Assembly (NCBI GenBank): GCA_902802945.1
Contig: CADCOC010000028.1
Coordinates: 1 to 52,465, forward strand
Direction: 5' to 3'
From: an uncultured bacterium
GTDB taxonomy: Bacteria > Verrucomicrobiota > Kiritimatiellia > RFP12 > UBA1067
Length of the DNA stretch: 52,465 nt
Shown: positions 8,643-17,496 of the stretch, piece after piece
Position numbering within the stretch: the first letter of the stretch is position 1
Layout of the letters: each line of letters begins with the position of its first letter
The notes under the pieces: generated by a model
The model's input: only the letters and a program-made list of their open reading frames with translations
What the model was told of the DNA's origin: nothing
Databases searched by the model: none
Made by a program: the position numbers and the translations under genes

Positions 8643-9662
8643 TCAGTCCTGGGGCTCCTGATGCTGCGGAGCAGCCTCCGCAGCTTGGCGCGCGGCCTCT
8701 GCCTCGGCCAGCTTCTCCTTCTCCTCACGCTGGCGACGCAGCTCCTCCTGTATCTGCATTAGCTGCGCGAGCTGCGCCTTGCGTTCCTCTGCGGCCTGTT
8801 CGCGCTCCCGCCTCTCCTGTTCGCGCTCCCGTTTCGCCTGCTCGGCCGCCTGACGCTGTTGCTCCGCCTCGACCTGCATCTGCTTTAGGCGTTCCTGACG
8901 GCGCGCGCGGGCTATGTCAAGACCGGACATTCCCTCCGTCGCACCGCCAGGAGCACCTGCGGCGACAGGACCGGCGGCCCCGGCAATCGGCGGACGCCTC
9001 ATGCCAAGCATCGGCATCCCCGGACGCATCCCCGGCCCCGGCATCGGACCCGCTCCCGGAGCCTTCGCGGCCTCCTCGCCTTCCTTCTTTGCATCGGAAG
9101 AGGCCCCGCTTCCCCCACCCAACATTAACGTGGCCTCCACGCCGTCCTTCGACAATTTCACGGTCAACTTCTCTGTATCCGCGTCGACGACCTGCCACTC
9201 GCACCCCTCGCGCTTCTCGCCAACCTCCAACAGGTAGTTCCGCGGAGGCTGTACGGATGAATCCGTGAAGCCCACGTTGATCTTGCCCGCCGGCGTCACG
9301 TTCAGCATGGACACGCGCACGGACGAAATTATCTGCTGCTCGATCTCGCTCGCCTCAACTTCCGCAGTAGCATCAACGCCGCCATTCGCCCCGCCCCGGA
9401 CATCGACCGCACCACCCGGCGCATCTGGATCGAATCCAGGCGGCGGACGCCCAAACGGATTCCGGTCCATGATCGTCTTGAACCGCTCGAATCCAGGATT
9501 CACAACTGCCTGTTCGGCAGGCTCGTCCGCGTTCTCATCTGCGGGAACGACCGCGCTTGTCGCGGCGGGAGCGACCGCGTTTGTCAAGGCCAACGCGGCG
9601 TCCTCCGCCAGAAGCACGGACGCCATGCAGGCGCAAGTAGACATGTAGATGCAAAATTTCAT
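8643..9662 (-). CDS. Secreted Ala/Pro-rich protein with C-terminal coiled coil
   Basis: I do not recognise this 339-residue protein. It begins with an apparent signal peptide (MKFCIYMSTCACMASVLLA). A linker rich in Ala and Val follows, and then a block containing TIMDRNPFGRPPPG and a compact region with NYLLEVGEKREGCEW. That order recalls the periplasmic part of type II secretion or pilus assembly proteins, and the prepilin peptidase gene two upstream fits this. The last 110 residues are Glu/Arg/Gln-rich with heptad-like repeats and should form a coiled coil. The region at 9543-9585 carries degenerate copies of the palindromic element found elsewhere in the window. It overlaps no neighbour and lies 4 bases after the ubiE-like gene. 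Confidence 0.6.
   Translation of the reverse strand: MKFCIYMSTCACMASVLLAEDAALALTNAVAPAATSAVVPADENADEPAEQAVVNPGFERFKTIMDRNPFGRPPPGFDPDAPGGAVDVRGGANGGVDATAEVEASEIEQQIISSVRVSMLNVTPAGKINVGFTDSSVQPPRNYLLEVGEKREGCEWQVVDADTEKLTVKLSKDGVEATLMLGGGSGASSDAKKEGEEAAKAPGAGPMPGPGMRPGMPMLGMRRPPIAGAAGPVAAGAPGGATEGMSGLDIARARRQERLKQMQVEAEQQRQAAEQAKREREQERREREQAAEERKAQLAQLMQIQEELRRQREEKEKLAEAEAARQAAEAAPQHQEPQD
9543..9585 (+). repeat. Degenerate tandem copies of the palindromic element in a CDS
   Basis: Two adjacent units on the plus strand each run GGGA..CGACCGCG..TTGTC, close to the GGCCGCG-CTTGT-CGCGGCC element at 52216-52239. They encode the Ala/Val/Thr-rich stretch just after the signal peptide of the secreted protein at 8643-9662. 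Confidence 0.55.
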
Positions 9663-9666
9663 GGCG

Positions 9667-10389
9667 TTATTTTATCACATTTCTGCGGAATAGGAAACAT
9701 GAACAGGCAGGAAAGAGAAAAAATCTTTGCACCGGCGAGAAACCGGCCGCAGCCGCCAGCTCCCCAAACGTCGCCGCCGTACACGTCTCGCCAATCGACG
9801 CGCGCAGGTAGGCGTAGTCCTCCCGCGCCCTGCCTGCGAACAGGCGCGCGACGCACGCCATCCACGCCGCAGTCGCCATTGCAAGGACGCGGAAACGCGT
9901 CCTAAACAGCTCCAGCACGAGCAGATGCCCGCCCGGCTTGAGCACGCGCGACACTTCGCGCAGGGCCCTCGCGCGGTCGGGGAAGTTGCGGAAACCGAAC
10001 GCGCACAGGACCGCGTCGAACGAACCCTTCGCGCACGCGAGCGCGCACGCGTCTCCTTCTCCAAGGACGATCCGGCCAGATAACCCCGCCGCTTCAACCT
10101 TGCGCCGCCCCACCTCCAGCATCGCCGGCGTGAGGTCCACGCCAGTCACGTGCGCGTCCGGGAACCGCCGCGCACACGCGATGGCGAAGTCCGCCGTACC
10201 CGTCGCGAGGTCGAGAACACGGCGCGGCGAAGGCGAGGTGCGCGCAAGACACGCAAGGGCCCGCTTCCGCCAAACTACGTCAAGTCCGAGCGACTGCGCG
10301 CGGTTGAGGCGGTCGTACATCCCCGCGATGCGGGTGAACATCCCGCGCATGCGCGGCGCGGACGCCTGGATGTCACCTGGCGAAGGCAT
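9667..10389 (-). CDS. ubiE: UbiE/MenG-type quinone biosynthesis methyltransferase
   Basis: This class I SAM methyltransferase probably performs the last C-methylation in menaquinone synthesis. The typical signature is present: FTRIAGMYDRLNRAQSLG at the N-terminus, the SAM-binding RVLDLATGTADFAIA, then CAFGFRNFPDRARALREV and RVLKPGGHLLVLELF. At 240 residues it is of ordinary length. The C-terminal SMP/PGAF block seen in classical UbiE is degenerate, so a demethylmenaquinone role is likely but not proven. No other quinone gene is near. Its ATG (10389) lies inside the 3' end of the prepilin peptidase gene, a 17-base overlap that suggests translational coupling. Confidence 0.85.
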   Translation of the reverse strand: MPSPGDIQASAPRMRGMFTRIAGMYDRLNRAQSLGLDVVWRKRALACLARTSPSPRRVLDLATGTADFAIACARRFPDAHVTGVDLTPAMLEVGRRKVEAAGLSGRIVLGEGDACALACAKGSFDAVLCAFGFRNFPDRARALREVSRVLKPGGHLLVLELFRTRFRVLAMATAAWMACVARLFAGRAREDYAYLRASIGETCTAATFGELAAAAGFSPVQRFFLFPACSCFLFRRNVIK

Positions 10390-11251
10390 GAAGATGCAGG
10401 TACCAGTTGACGACGCGCGGCCCCCAGAACATCCACGTCACTGCCCCCAACGCGAGGAACGGCCCGTATGGAACCGCCGTGAAGCCGCCGAGCTTTGCCT
10501 TGCCGCGCAGGATGAGGAGTCCGCCCGCAAGCGCCCCCACGAACGACGAGACGATGACCGTGAACAGCACCGCCACCGGACCGAAGAACGCACCCACCGC
10601 GCCGAGCAGCTTCACGTCGCCAAATCCCATCGCCTCTTTCTTGAACGCCTTCGACGCCAGCCAGCTGAGCGCCCACAAGCCGAAGAACCCCGCCGAGAGA
10701 CCGCCAAGCGACCAATAAAGCGCGGTCAGGCCGTTCGTCTCGCCCTGCAGCTCCGGCACGAGGAAACTGAGCGGAACGCCAAGTATCATGCCGCCGATCG
10801 TCACGCGGTCCGGCAGATAGAAGTGCTCGAGGTCGATGAAGGAGCCGAGGATAAGTCCGGAGAAGACTAGCCAATAGACAGGCACCGCCCAGACACCAAG
10901 AAGCGGCTGCAGGCCAAGTACTGTCGGCGCGTGCAGGAAGAACCCTGACGCCCACTGGAGGTAGGCAAGCAGGAAAAGGACACCTCCCAGCAGCTCAACC
11001 ACCGTGTAGCGCGCGGAAATCGGCCCGTGGCAGTTCGCGCACCGTCCACGCAGCGCAAGCCAGCTGAGGACAGGAATGTTCTGGTACCAGCGGATGCGCG
11101 CGTTGCATTTCGGACAATGCGACGGAGGCCACACCACGGACTCCTCGCGCGGCAGGCGCCAGATGCAGACGTTCAGGAAACTCGCGATGCAGCACCCTAT
11201 CCCAAACGCGAAACAGGCGAACGTCAGGAAATAGTAGAAGTCCCTGTCCAT
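10373..11251 (-). CDS. pilD: Prepilin peptidase / N-methyltransferase (PilD/GspO family)
   Basis: This inner-membrane aspartyl protease cleaves and N-methylates type IV prepilins and pseudopilins. The N-terminal cytoplasmic domain has the two zinc-binding pairs CPKCNARI and CANCHGPI. The catalytic aspartates are visible in SFIDLEHFYLPDRVT and in GFGDVKLLGAVGAFFGP. About seven hydrophobic segments follow. The length of 292 residues matches the bifunctional form. No pilin or secretion ATPase gene is in the window, so it must act on substrates encoded elsewhere. It lies 12 bases after the large DUF3857 gene and overlaps ubiE. Confidence 0.93.
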   Translation of the reverse strand: MDRDFYYFLTFACFAFGIGCCIASFLNVCIWRLPREESVVWPPSHCPKCNARIRWYQNIPVLSWLALRGRCANCHGPISARYTVVELLGGVLFLLAYLQWASGFFLHAPTVLGLQPLLGVWAVPVYWLVFSGLILGSFIDLEHFYLPDRVTIGGMILGVPLSFLVPELQGETNGLTALYWSLGGLSAGFFGLWALSWLASKAFKKEAMGFGDVKLLGAVGAFFGPVAVLFTVIVSSFVGALAGGLLILRGKAKLGGFTAVPYGPFLALGAVTWMFWGPRVVNWYLHLHAFAR

Positions 11252-11263
11252 GGCCGTTCCTCG

Positions 11264-14200
11264 TCAGTCGCCCTTCCGCGCCGTCACGGTGCGCGCGTCG
11301 GCGGACGCTGCGCGGCGGTTCCAGTCGCGGAGGAACGGATAGTAGTCCGCCGTGAGCATCACCGCCTTTGTACGGAACGCCTCGCGCTCCACTGTCACGA
11401 CCAGGCGTCCGTCCCGCACCTTCGACGTGACCTTGTGCGTGAGCCACACGTCCTTCGGGTCGAGCGGGTTGACGAGCTTCAGTTCGGACGGCAGGTGCTC
11501 AACCTTCGTGTAGCCCTTGGGGAACGTGATCTCGTACACGTCGAGGGACCACGACTTGCCGTTCACCGCAATCGGCGACTTGCGCACTGGCCCCCCAAGC
11601 GAGAAGAGTTCGTCGTCGAAGTCGGGGATGCGCAGCGTCAGACTGTCGCCCTTCGCCACCGCGTACTCAGGCGCGTATGCAGAGAAGGTCATCTTCGCAG
11701 GATACGACTCGATATCAGTCTCAAGTTCGCGCGTTGAAGTGGCGTTCTGCGCGAGTTTCGAGAGAACCTTCTGGTAGAAGCGGCTGCGCATCTCGGGCAA
11801 GACTTCCGCAAAGCTCTTGCGGAAATCCCCGACGCCCGCACCCCACGAGAGGCTTTCCACGTCGAAATCCACCGCACCGTTCTCGCGCACGGACATCTTG
11901 CATGTGTATTTCGCCGACGTACTCCATGTGAAGTTGGTCGGTGCGGGCGGAGCGGACGCGAACCAGGTCCACGGCGCCCACCAGGACGAGGGCGGCGCGA
12001 CGGTCTTCGGCGTCGTGATCGTCCCGAACTCGTCAGCCACCGGATCGTAGTACGAGCAATACGCGCGGGACGATGTCTCCGCCGGAGTGTATTCGTTCTC
12101 TGTCCCGATCCAGAAGGTACGCCCTTCCGCCTCGACGCGCACGAGGAGCGTGCCGAAACTCTCCGGCTTCGGCACGTTCCGGCGCGAGGTAGCCGTGCCC
12201 TTGAAGCCACGCACGTCATTCGCCGCCATCACGAATGACGGATCGAACCCGGCGGCCTCAAGCATCGTGAACAACACGTTCATGCGGTCGCCGGTCGATG
12301 CGTAGCCATCAGCAAGGGCGCGATCCGGAGCAGAAAAAGCGATGTCGAAAGGAAGCTCGAATAGCCCGGGCCCAGCGGTGCGCAGACGGCGCATGAGCAT
12401 GCGGATCGCCTTGATCTTCTCCTGCGGCGTGCGGCAGTCCTTGACGGCCTTGCGCGCGGCCTCTCGCACCGCGTCGCTGCCCTCGCCGCGTGCGCGGGCA
12501 AGGGCGTCCACGAGCGCGCGTCCCGTCTCGTGCCAGTCGGCGGCGGACACGTTAACGTAGGGACGCCACATCGACGCGGGCGGCTGGGACGGCTCGTTCG
12601 GGACACGCGGCGGGTTCTTGCGCGTCCAGCGGTGTACGCCGTTTGTGCCGCTGTCTTTGAGGTCCTTCTGCTTGATTCGGAAACGCATCCCCTCTGGGAC
12701 ATGCAGCTCGATCTCGTCGAATTCATCTGGGTCGGATGCGTCAAGGGTAAAGAGGCCCGTGTAGGGGACGGGGGCGTTCGTGACCGTCCTCACCACCGTC
12801 GCGCGGATCACGCTGCCCACCTCGACGCCCGGCAGGTTCACCACTAGCTTCTTCGACGCCGGATAGCGCGAGGCGGAGGCAACCCAGTCCGCGTCCATGA
12901 GGTTCACTTCCTTCGGAGTGAGCTTGCGCACCACCCCGTTGCGGTTCGAGACACTTGCCTCGATCACCTCCACGCGACGTGTGGACGGGCTGTAGTTGTA
13001 GATCATCTCCGCAGCGCCCTTCTTGCCCTTGTAGGTCAGGACCTCCTTGACGAAGGTGTTCGTGGAGACCCAGCTCGTTGGAGAGGTGAAGTGCGTCACG
13101 GTGCGGTCCTCTATCCAGCGGAGGTTGGCGTTTTCGCTTTCGAGCGACGCGAAAACGGGGTTTTCACGCTCAACTGTCTCCGTCTCCTGCCGGTCGCGTC
13201 GGAGCGCGTTGTACGCTGGCACCTCGAACGTCACGTCCTTCACGTACATCTTGCGGGACGCACGCAGCACGCCGTCCTTCACCTTGCATTCGCGTGTGAA
13301 CTGGTAGCCGTCCTTGCCGATCGAACACGCGCCGGGCAGCGAAACGGGTACACCCACGGATTCTCCGAGAGAAATCCGCACCGTCTCCTCCACACCCGCC
13401 GTGGAGTAGATTTGCAGCGGGAAACGGCGCTTTTCAAGCGACGTGGAACCGTCCAGCAGCATGTTCGCGAGGTTGAGTCGGCGCGTGACGAACGGCAGCG
13501 ACAGCGTGCTGCGCGTCTTCCCGCGCAGCACCGCCTCCGGGAAGCGGGCGACCGTCTTTGCCGACAGGCGCGTCTCGGTGTCGCGCAGGTCTTGCGGACT
13601 GACTTCGACCGAAAGCAGCTCCGCGCCGGGCGAGACCGCACGCAAGTATCCCTCGAACATCCGGCGGAGCTCCTGCGGCGTGCGCCTGAGGAACGAATGG
13701 CGGAAAATGGTGTCGTTGACGCCGCCGAAGTCAAACGACGTCGTGAGAAGCAGCGCCCCGTCCGCTTCGAGCGAGCCTTCGGAGGCGATCTTCAGCGTGT
13801 TCTTTTCAGCAGAGGGGACCGGCGACGTGAGGAGCGTCTCGCCGTCGGGACGGGCGACGAGATACGAGCGGTTCGAGAGGTATGAGGGAAGCAGGTCGTG
13901 CGTCGATTCGTCCGTCGGATCCATGAGACGGTACTTCCTGTTGCCCTCATCCACCGCGACGATCGCGTGGTTGAAGAACGGCCAGGGCACGGAGGCGTCC
14001 ATCTTCGCGCCGGCGTGGATCAGCACGGGATATGCGTTGAATCCCGCGATGCGCAGCATCTGCACGAGAAGCGCGGCCTTGTCGCGGCACACGCCATAGC
14101 GGTTCTCGAACGTGATGTGTACGTCGTGCGGCTCGTAGCCCGGCGCGCCATCCTCCATCGTGATGCCCATGTAGCGCACTTCCTGCGACACGAACTTGAA

Positions 14201-15184
14201 GAGCGCGCGCATCTTCGCCTCGCCCGTGGAACAGTCCTTCACGATGCGCTTCACCTCGTTCGTCATCGCGGGCGTGGAGGTGACGAGATGCGGCAGGCTG
14301 ATGTCCCAATACCAGCGCGACACGGTCTGCCAGTCCTTGGCCGTGGATATCCTGAGCGCCTGCACGCAAGTGGCAAGCGGCGGCATGTCCGGTTCCGGGA
14401 ACGCCTGCGGCACGTCGCGCACGTCCCACCGGAGGAGCGTGCGGCCGTTGCCGAGCGGACGGTCCTTCGCGCGCACGACGGTCTTCCCGAACGGATGGCG
14501 CACGGTTGCGTGGCGCACGGGGTTGGCGTCGGGCTGGTCCACCGTATAAACGGTGGAGACGATTGGCGACGTAAGCTCGAAGAGCTGCATGTCCGCCCAC
14601 GTGCCAGTCATGCGGGCCTTCTTCGTGCGGCGCGCGTAGCGGATGTGGCGGACTTCGCCCACGGCAAGCCCGGAAACTACGCAGGACATCGTCTTGTCGA
14701 GCGGATCCACGATGTTAGCGCTGAGGGAGGAGTTGTCGGTGGCGACCTTGAGCGTCTGCTCGAAGTCCACCTTGCGCACCTTGCCGTCCACTCCGACAAT
14801 CTCGACAAGGAATATCTTCGCGTCGCCGTAGCGTTCCGAGAAATCAAGCGAAACAGCCGCCGTCGAACGCCGCCCCTTCTCCGTGAGCACTTTGATCCAT
14901 TCGTCGTCCCACGAGACCTGCGTGCCGTCCGGCTCGTAGGTCACGTGGATGCGGTCGTCCACCACCACGCGGTCGGCGTCGGGAAAGAGCGCGGTAGTGG
15001 CCTTGGACGCGGCGGCGACGACCGCCGCCGGATCAGCGCGGTACGCGGCGGGCATGTCGGGGATTTCAGCCGCGCCAACGGCGCCCGCGAGGCAAACCAT
15101 CAGGCCGTACAGTCCCCACCGAAAACGACATTTGTCATTTGTGAACAATTGTGGCATTTGCCATTTGTGAACAATCTTTTTCAT
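11264..15184 (-). CDS. Exported protein with two DUF3857/transglutaminase-like units
   Basis: The ATG at 15184 (AAGGACAAC upstream) gives 1306 residues with a signal peptide whose core is WGLYGLMVCLAGAVGAA. The longer open frame to 15586 runs into uppP in another frame and is rejected. The protein contains two successive DUF3857 beta-sandwich plus transglutaminase-like units. The first has the catalytic Cys (YGVCRDKAALLVQML, near residue 365), a His (FFNHAIVAVD) and an Asp (LMDPTDEST). In the second the equivalent site reads YASTGDRMNVLFTMLEAAG, so the Cys is missing and that unit is probably inactive. Such proteins are common periplasmic or outer-surface proteins of unknown function in Bacteroidota and PVC bacteria. 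It is the first large gene after uppP. Confidence 0.8.
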   Translation of the reverse strand: MKKIVHKWQMPQLFTNDKCRFRWGLYGLMVCLAGAVGAAEIPDMPAAYRADPAAVVAAASKATTALFPDADRVVVDDRIHVTYEPDGTQVSWDDEWIKVLTEKGRRSTAAVSLDFSERYGDAKIFLVEIVGVDGKVRKVDFEQTLKVATDNSSLSANIVDPLDKTMSCVVSGLAVGEVRHIRYARRTKKARMTGTWADMQLFELTSPIVSTVYTVDQPDANPVRHATVRHPFGKTVVRAKDRPLGNGRTLLRWDVRDVPQAFPEPDMPPLATCVQALRISTAKDWQTVSRWYWDISLPHLVTSTPAMTNEVKRIVKDCSTGEAKMRALFKFVSQEVRYMGITMEDGAPGYEPHDVHITFENRYGVCRDKAALLVQMLRIAGFNAYPVLIHAGAKMDASVPWPFFNHAIVAVDEGNRKYRLMDPTDESTHDLLPSYLSNRSYLVARPDGETLLTSPVPSAEKNTLKIASEGSLEADGALLLTTSFDFGGVNDTIFRHSFLRRTPQELRRMFEGYLRAVSPGAELLSVEVSPQDLRDTETRLSAKTVARFPEAVLRGKTRSTLSLPFVTRRLNLANMLLDGSTSLEKRRFPLQIYSTAGVEETVRISLGESVGVPVSLPGACSIGKDGYQFTRECKVKDGVLRASRKMYVKDVTFEVPAYNALRRDRQETETVERENPVFASLESENANLRWIEDRTVTHFTSPTSWVSTNTFVKEVLTYKGKKGAAEMIYNYSPSTRRVEVIEASVSNRNGVVRKLTPKEVNLMDADWVASASRYPASKKLVVNLPGVEVGSVIRATVVRTVTNAPVPYTGLFTLDASDPDEFDEIELHVPEGMRFRIKQKDLKDSGTNGVHRWTRKNPPRVPNEPSQPPASMWRPYVNVSAADWHETGRALVDALARARGEGSDAVREAARKAVKDCRTPQEKIKAIRMLMRRLRTAGPGLFELPFDIAFSAPDRALADGYASTGDRMNVLFTMLEAAGFDPSFVMAANDVRGFKGTATSRRNVPKPESFGTLLVRVEAEGRTFWIGTENEYTPAETSSRAYCSYYDPVADEFGTITTPKTVAPPSSWWAPWTWFASAPPAPTNFTWSTSAKYTCKMSVRENGAVDFDVESLSWGAGVGDFRKSFAEVLPEMRSRFYQKVLSKLAQNATSTRELETDIESYPAKMTFSAYAPEYAVAKGDSLTLRIPDFDDELFSLGGPVRKSPIAVNGKSWSLDVYEITFPKGYTKVEHLPSELKLVNPLDPKDVWLTHKVTSKVRDGRLVVTVEREAFRTKAVMLTADYYPFLRDWNRRAASADARTVTARKGD
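15130..15180 (-). repeat. Two near-identical 14-bp direct repeats in the signal-peptide region
   Basis: On the minus strand the word ATTGTTCACAAATG occurs twice, about 24 bases apart, directly after the start codon of the DUF3857 gene. It encodes the odd hydrophilic N-terminal stretch KIVHKWQMPQLFTNDK ahead of the hydrophobic core. A shorter related word (GTGAACAATC on the plus strand) lies at the end of the symporter gene near 17450. Confidence 0.6.
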
Positions 15185-15231
15185 GTTGTCCTTTAGTTGT
15201 TTGTTTGGTTGGTTAAAAGTATTACGGTTCC

Positions 15232-16035
15232 TCACTTGCAGAAGCACACGACGAGCAGTCCGGCGATGACGCAGTACGGTCCGAAAAGCCAGAACCCGCG
15301 TCCGCGCAACGTGCGCAGGAGGATGGCGAGCGAGAAGTAGCCCACGACTGCGGCCACGACTGCGCCAAACGCGACAACGCCCCATGATGGTTCGCCCATT
15401 AGCTCCTCTGGAGTGGCCTTGACGGCCTTCAAGATGTGTAGCAGGGCATCGCCGGCGATGAGAGGCGCGCTCATGAGGAACGAGAACTCTGCCGCCGCTT
15501 CGGGAGACACGCGTCCCGCGCGCGCCGCCGCAAGGGTCATGCCGCTGCGGGAGACGCCGGGCAGGATCGCTATGGCCTGTCCGCACCCCATCAGAAAAGC
15601 GCGGAGGAATCCCACCATGTTCTTGCCGCGCGGCAGGAAGCGCGTGCCGGCCAGCACCGCGCCCGTGAACATCAGGAGCGCGCCCACCATGCGCGCGTTC
15701 TCGAACATGTCGTCTATCGACTTCTTGAACGGGAAGTAGATGGCGACGGCGGGCAAGGCCGAGACCATGATCTTCGCCACGTACCCCCAGGCCTCGCGTC
15801 GGCGTTCCGCGTCCGATGCGAAGAGCCCCGTGAAAATGGACGCAATCGGACGGCGGTAGAACACGAAGATGGACGCAAGCGTGCCTACGTGCAGGAACAC
15901 CTCCAGCCTCATGCCGGGCGGGTTCATGCCAAGCAGGTGCTGGCCGATCACCAGATGCCCGCTTGACGAGATGGGAAGGAACTCGGCCACGCCCTGTAGG
16001 ACGGCCAAGACTGTCACATCGAAAAATTCTTTCAT
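15232..16035 (-). CDS. uppP: Undecaprenyl-diphosphate phosphatase
   Basis: UppP (BacA) dephosphorylates undecaprenyl pyrophosphate at the membrane, recycling the lipid carrier for peptidoglycan and O-antigen synthesis and giving bacitracin tolerance. Both family motifs are present: EFLPISSSGHLVIG near the N-terminus, and GVSRSGMTLAAARAGR followed by EFSFLMSAPLIAG. There are about eight hydrophobic segments, and 267 residues is standard. It is the first gene of the minus-strand block and has its own promoter at 16129-16139. The DUF3857 gene follows after 47 bases. Confidence 0.96.
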   Translation of the reverse strand: MKEFFDVTVLAVLQGVAEFLPISSSGHLVIGQHLLGMNPPGMRLEVFLHVGTLASIFVFYRRPIASIFTGLFASDAERRREAWGYVAKIMVSALPAVAIYFPFKKSIDDMFENARMVGALLMFTGAVLAGTRFLPRGKNMVGFLRAFLMGCGQAIAILPGVSRSGMTLAAARAGRVSPEAAAEFSFLMSAPLIAGDALLHILKAVKATPEELMGEPSWGVVAFGAVVAAVVGYFSLAILLRTLRGRGFWLFGPYCVIAGLLVVCFCK

Positions 16036-16128
16036 TGGCTCATTTCGTCTTGATTTTCTTCAATTTTCGACTTCGTTTCCAGCAAGCCATCTGGAAAAAC
16101 GACCATGCGGCTTGTGAAATCGCCATAC

Positions 16129-16139
16129 ATTCTACCAAA
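16129..16139 (-). promoter_or_regulatory. Promoter of uppP
   Basis: The minus strand reads TTTGGTAGAAT, one base off the TTTGGTATAAT form seen before other genes. It lies about 94 bases upstream of the uppP ATG and is back to back with the symporter promoter at 16151-16161. Confidence 0.55.
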
Positions 16140-16150
16140 TCCGGCGGCGA

Positions 16151-16161
16151 TATGGTATAAT
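16151..16161 (+). promoter_or_regulatory. Promoter of the symporter, probably leaderless
   Basis: TATGGTATAAT ends six bases before the ATG at 16168. Transcription would begin at or beside the start codon. No ribosome binding site exists between them, so the mRNA would be leaderless. Confidence 0.65.
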
Positions 16162-16167
16162 TATCGC

Positions 16168-17469
16168 ATGTTCAAAGCACTCATTTTGTCCATAGGTCGC
16201 GTACCGCTCGTCTGGCGCATCCTCGCCGGGTTCGTGTTAGGCATCGTCGGCGGGCTTCTGGCGCAGCGGAGTTTATCCCCTGGCGCGCTTTCGCACATCC
16301 TCCCAGTACTCGCGCCGTTCGGCGGTGTGCTGGTGGCCATGTTAAAGATGGTCGTCTACCCAATCATCTTCTTCTCGCTCGTAATGGGAGCGGCGAGCCT
16401 GCCGCTGAGGCAGTCCGGCAAGGTCGGCGGCACCGTACTCGTGTGGTACGCGCTCACCTCGCTCGTGGCAGCGGTGCTCGGCGTGGCGCTCGCGCTCGCG
16501 CTCAACCCGTCCATGACCCAGGCCGGCACTGCTGCCTCCGCACACGCCGCCGCCGCGCAGGAAATGCTCGGCAGGTCGCAGGGGGGCGGCACGTTCGCGT
16601 CGTTCTTCCTCGGACTCTTCGTCAACCCATTCGAGGCGCTCGCGCGCGGAAGCTTCCTCCCGATCATCGTCTTCTCCATCCTAGTGGGCATCGCCGCGCG
16701 CTGTCTGCTGGATAGCGGGGACGCCAAGGCCGAAGGACCCGTGCGCGGCCTCCTCACGGTCTGCGACGGCGCCCAGCGCGTCGCGTTCAAGCTGATCGAC
16801 TGGGTGATGCTCTACTTCCCCATCGGCGTGTTCGCGCTCACGTTCACGAACTTCGCGGAGAACGGTCCGCTGCTCTTCGGGCCCTACCTCCGGATCGTGT
16901 CGTGCGTGCTGGCGTGCGTGCTTGTGATGATTTTCATCGTGTACCCCGCAGCCATCGCAATTTTCCGGCGCGAGAACCCCTTCCGCGTGCTCGCGCGCCT
17001 GCGCGGACCGATACTGACCGCTTTCGTGACGCGCTCGAGCGCCGCGACGCTGCCCGTGAGCTTCCGCGCGATGGACGAGGCGGGCGTGCCGCGCGCCATT
17101 TCCTCCTTCTCGCTCCCGCTCGGCGCCACGGTGAACATGGACGGCGTGTGCGTGCACCTCCCCGTGTTCGCGATCCTCGCGGCAAACATGTTCGGCCTGG
17201 AGCTCACGGCCGTGCAGCTTCTCACGCTCGTCGTCTCCGTGATGTTCGCCTCGGTCGGTGCTGGCGGCGTACCTGGCGGCTCGGTGTTCCTGCTCTTCAT
17301 GGTGCTCGACAACATGGGCCTAGCGCCGGACCAGACGGCGATGATCGTCGCGCTCGCGCTCGGCATCAACCCGATCCTCGACATGTTCGAGACATGCTGC
17401 AACGTAACGGGCGACAACGTGTGTACCTACATCGTCGGTGCTCCCAAATGTGAACAATCAAATCATTGA
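16168..17469 (+). CDS. Dicarboxylate/amino acid:cation symporter (DAACS family)
   Basis: This inner-membrane secondary transporter of the GltP/DctA (SDF) family imports C4-dicarboxylates, glutamate/aspartate or similar acidic substrates with Na+ or H+. The signature regions are clear: SSAATLPVSFRAMDE, SLPLGATVNMDG, the re-entrant GAGGVPGGSVFLL and DMFETCCNVTGDN. The ATG at 16168 was chosen because the conserved hydrophobic N-terminus starts here and a promoter lies just upstream, giving 433 residues. The frame stays open 21 codons further 5'. The serine-rich HP1 segment is SSAAT rather than SSSAT. Substrate is undecided. A small membrane protein gene follows after 27 bases. Confidence 0.92.
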   Translation: MFKALILSIGRVPLVWRILAGFVLGIVGGLLAQRSLSPGALSHILPVLAPFGGVLVAMLKMVVYPIIFFSLVMGAASLPLRQSGKVGGTVLVWYALTSLVAAVLGVALALALNPSMTQAGTAASAHAAAAQEMLGRSQGGGTFASFFLGLFVNPFEALARGSFLPIIVFSILVGIAARCLLDSGDAKAEGPVRGLLTVCDGAQRVAFKLIDWVMLYFPIGVFALTFTNFAENGPLLFGPYLRIVSCVLACVLVMIFIVYPAAIAIFRRENPFRVLARLRGPILTAFVTRSSAATLPVSFRAMDEAGVPRAISSFSLPLGATVNMDGVCVHLPVFAILAANMFGLELTAVQLLTLVVSVMFASVGAGGVPGGSVFLLFMVLDNMGLAPDQTAMIVALALGINPILDMFETCCNVTGDNVCTYIVGAPKCEQSNH

Positions 17470-17496
17470 AAACGCAATAGAAAAAGAAAGGTTAAC

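Noticed and set aside
15185..15586. N-terminal extension of the DUF3857 protein into uppP
   Set aside because: It lies in another frame of uppP and has no signal peptide. The ATG at 15184 with a ribosome binding site is better.
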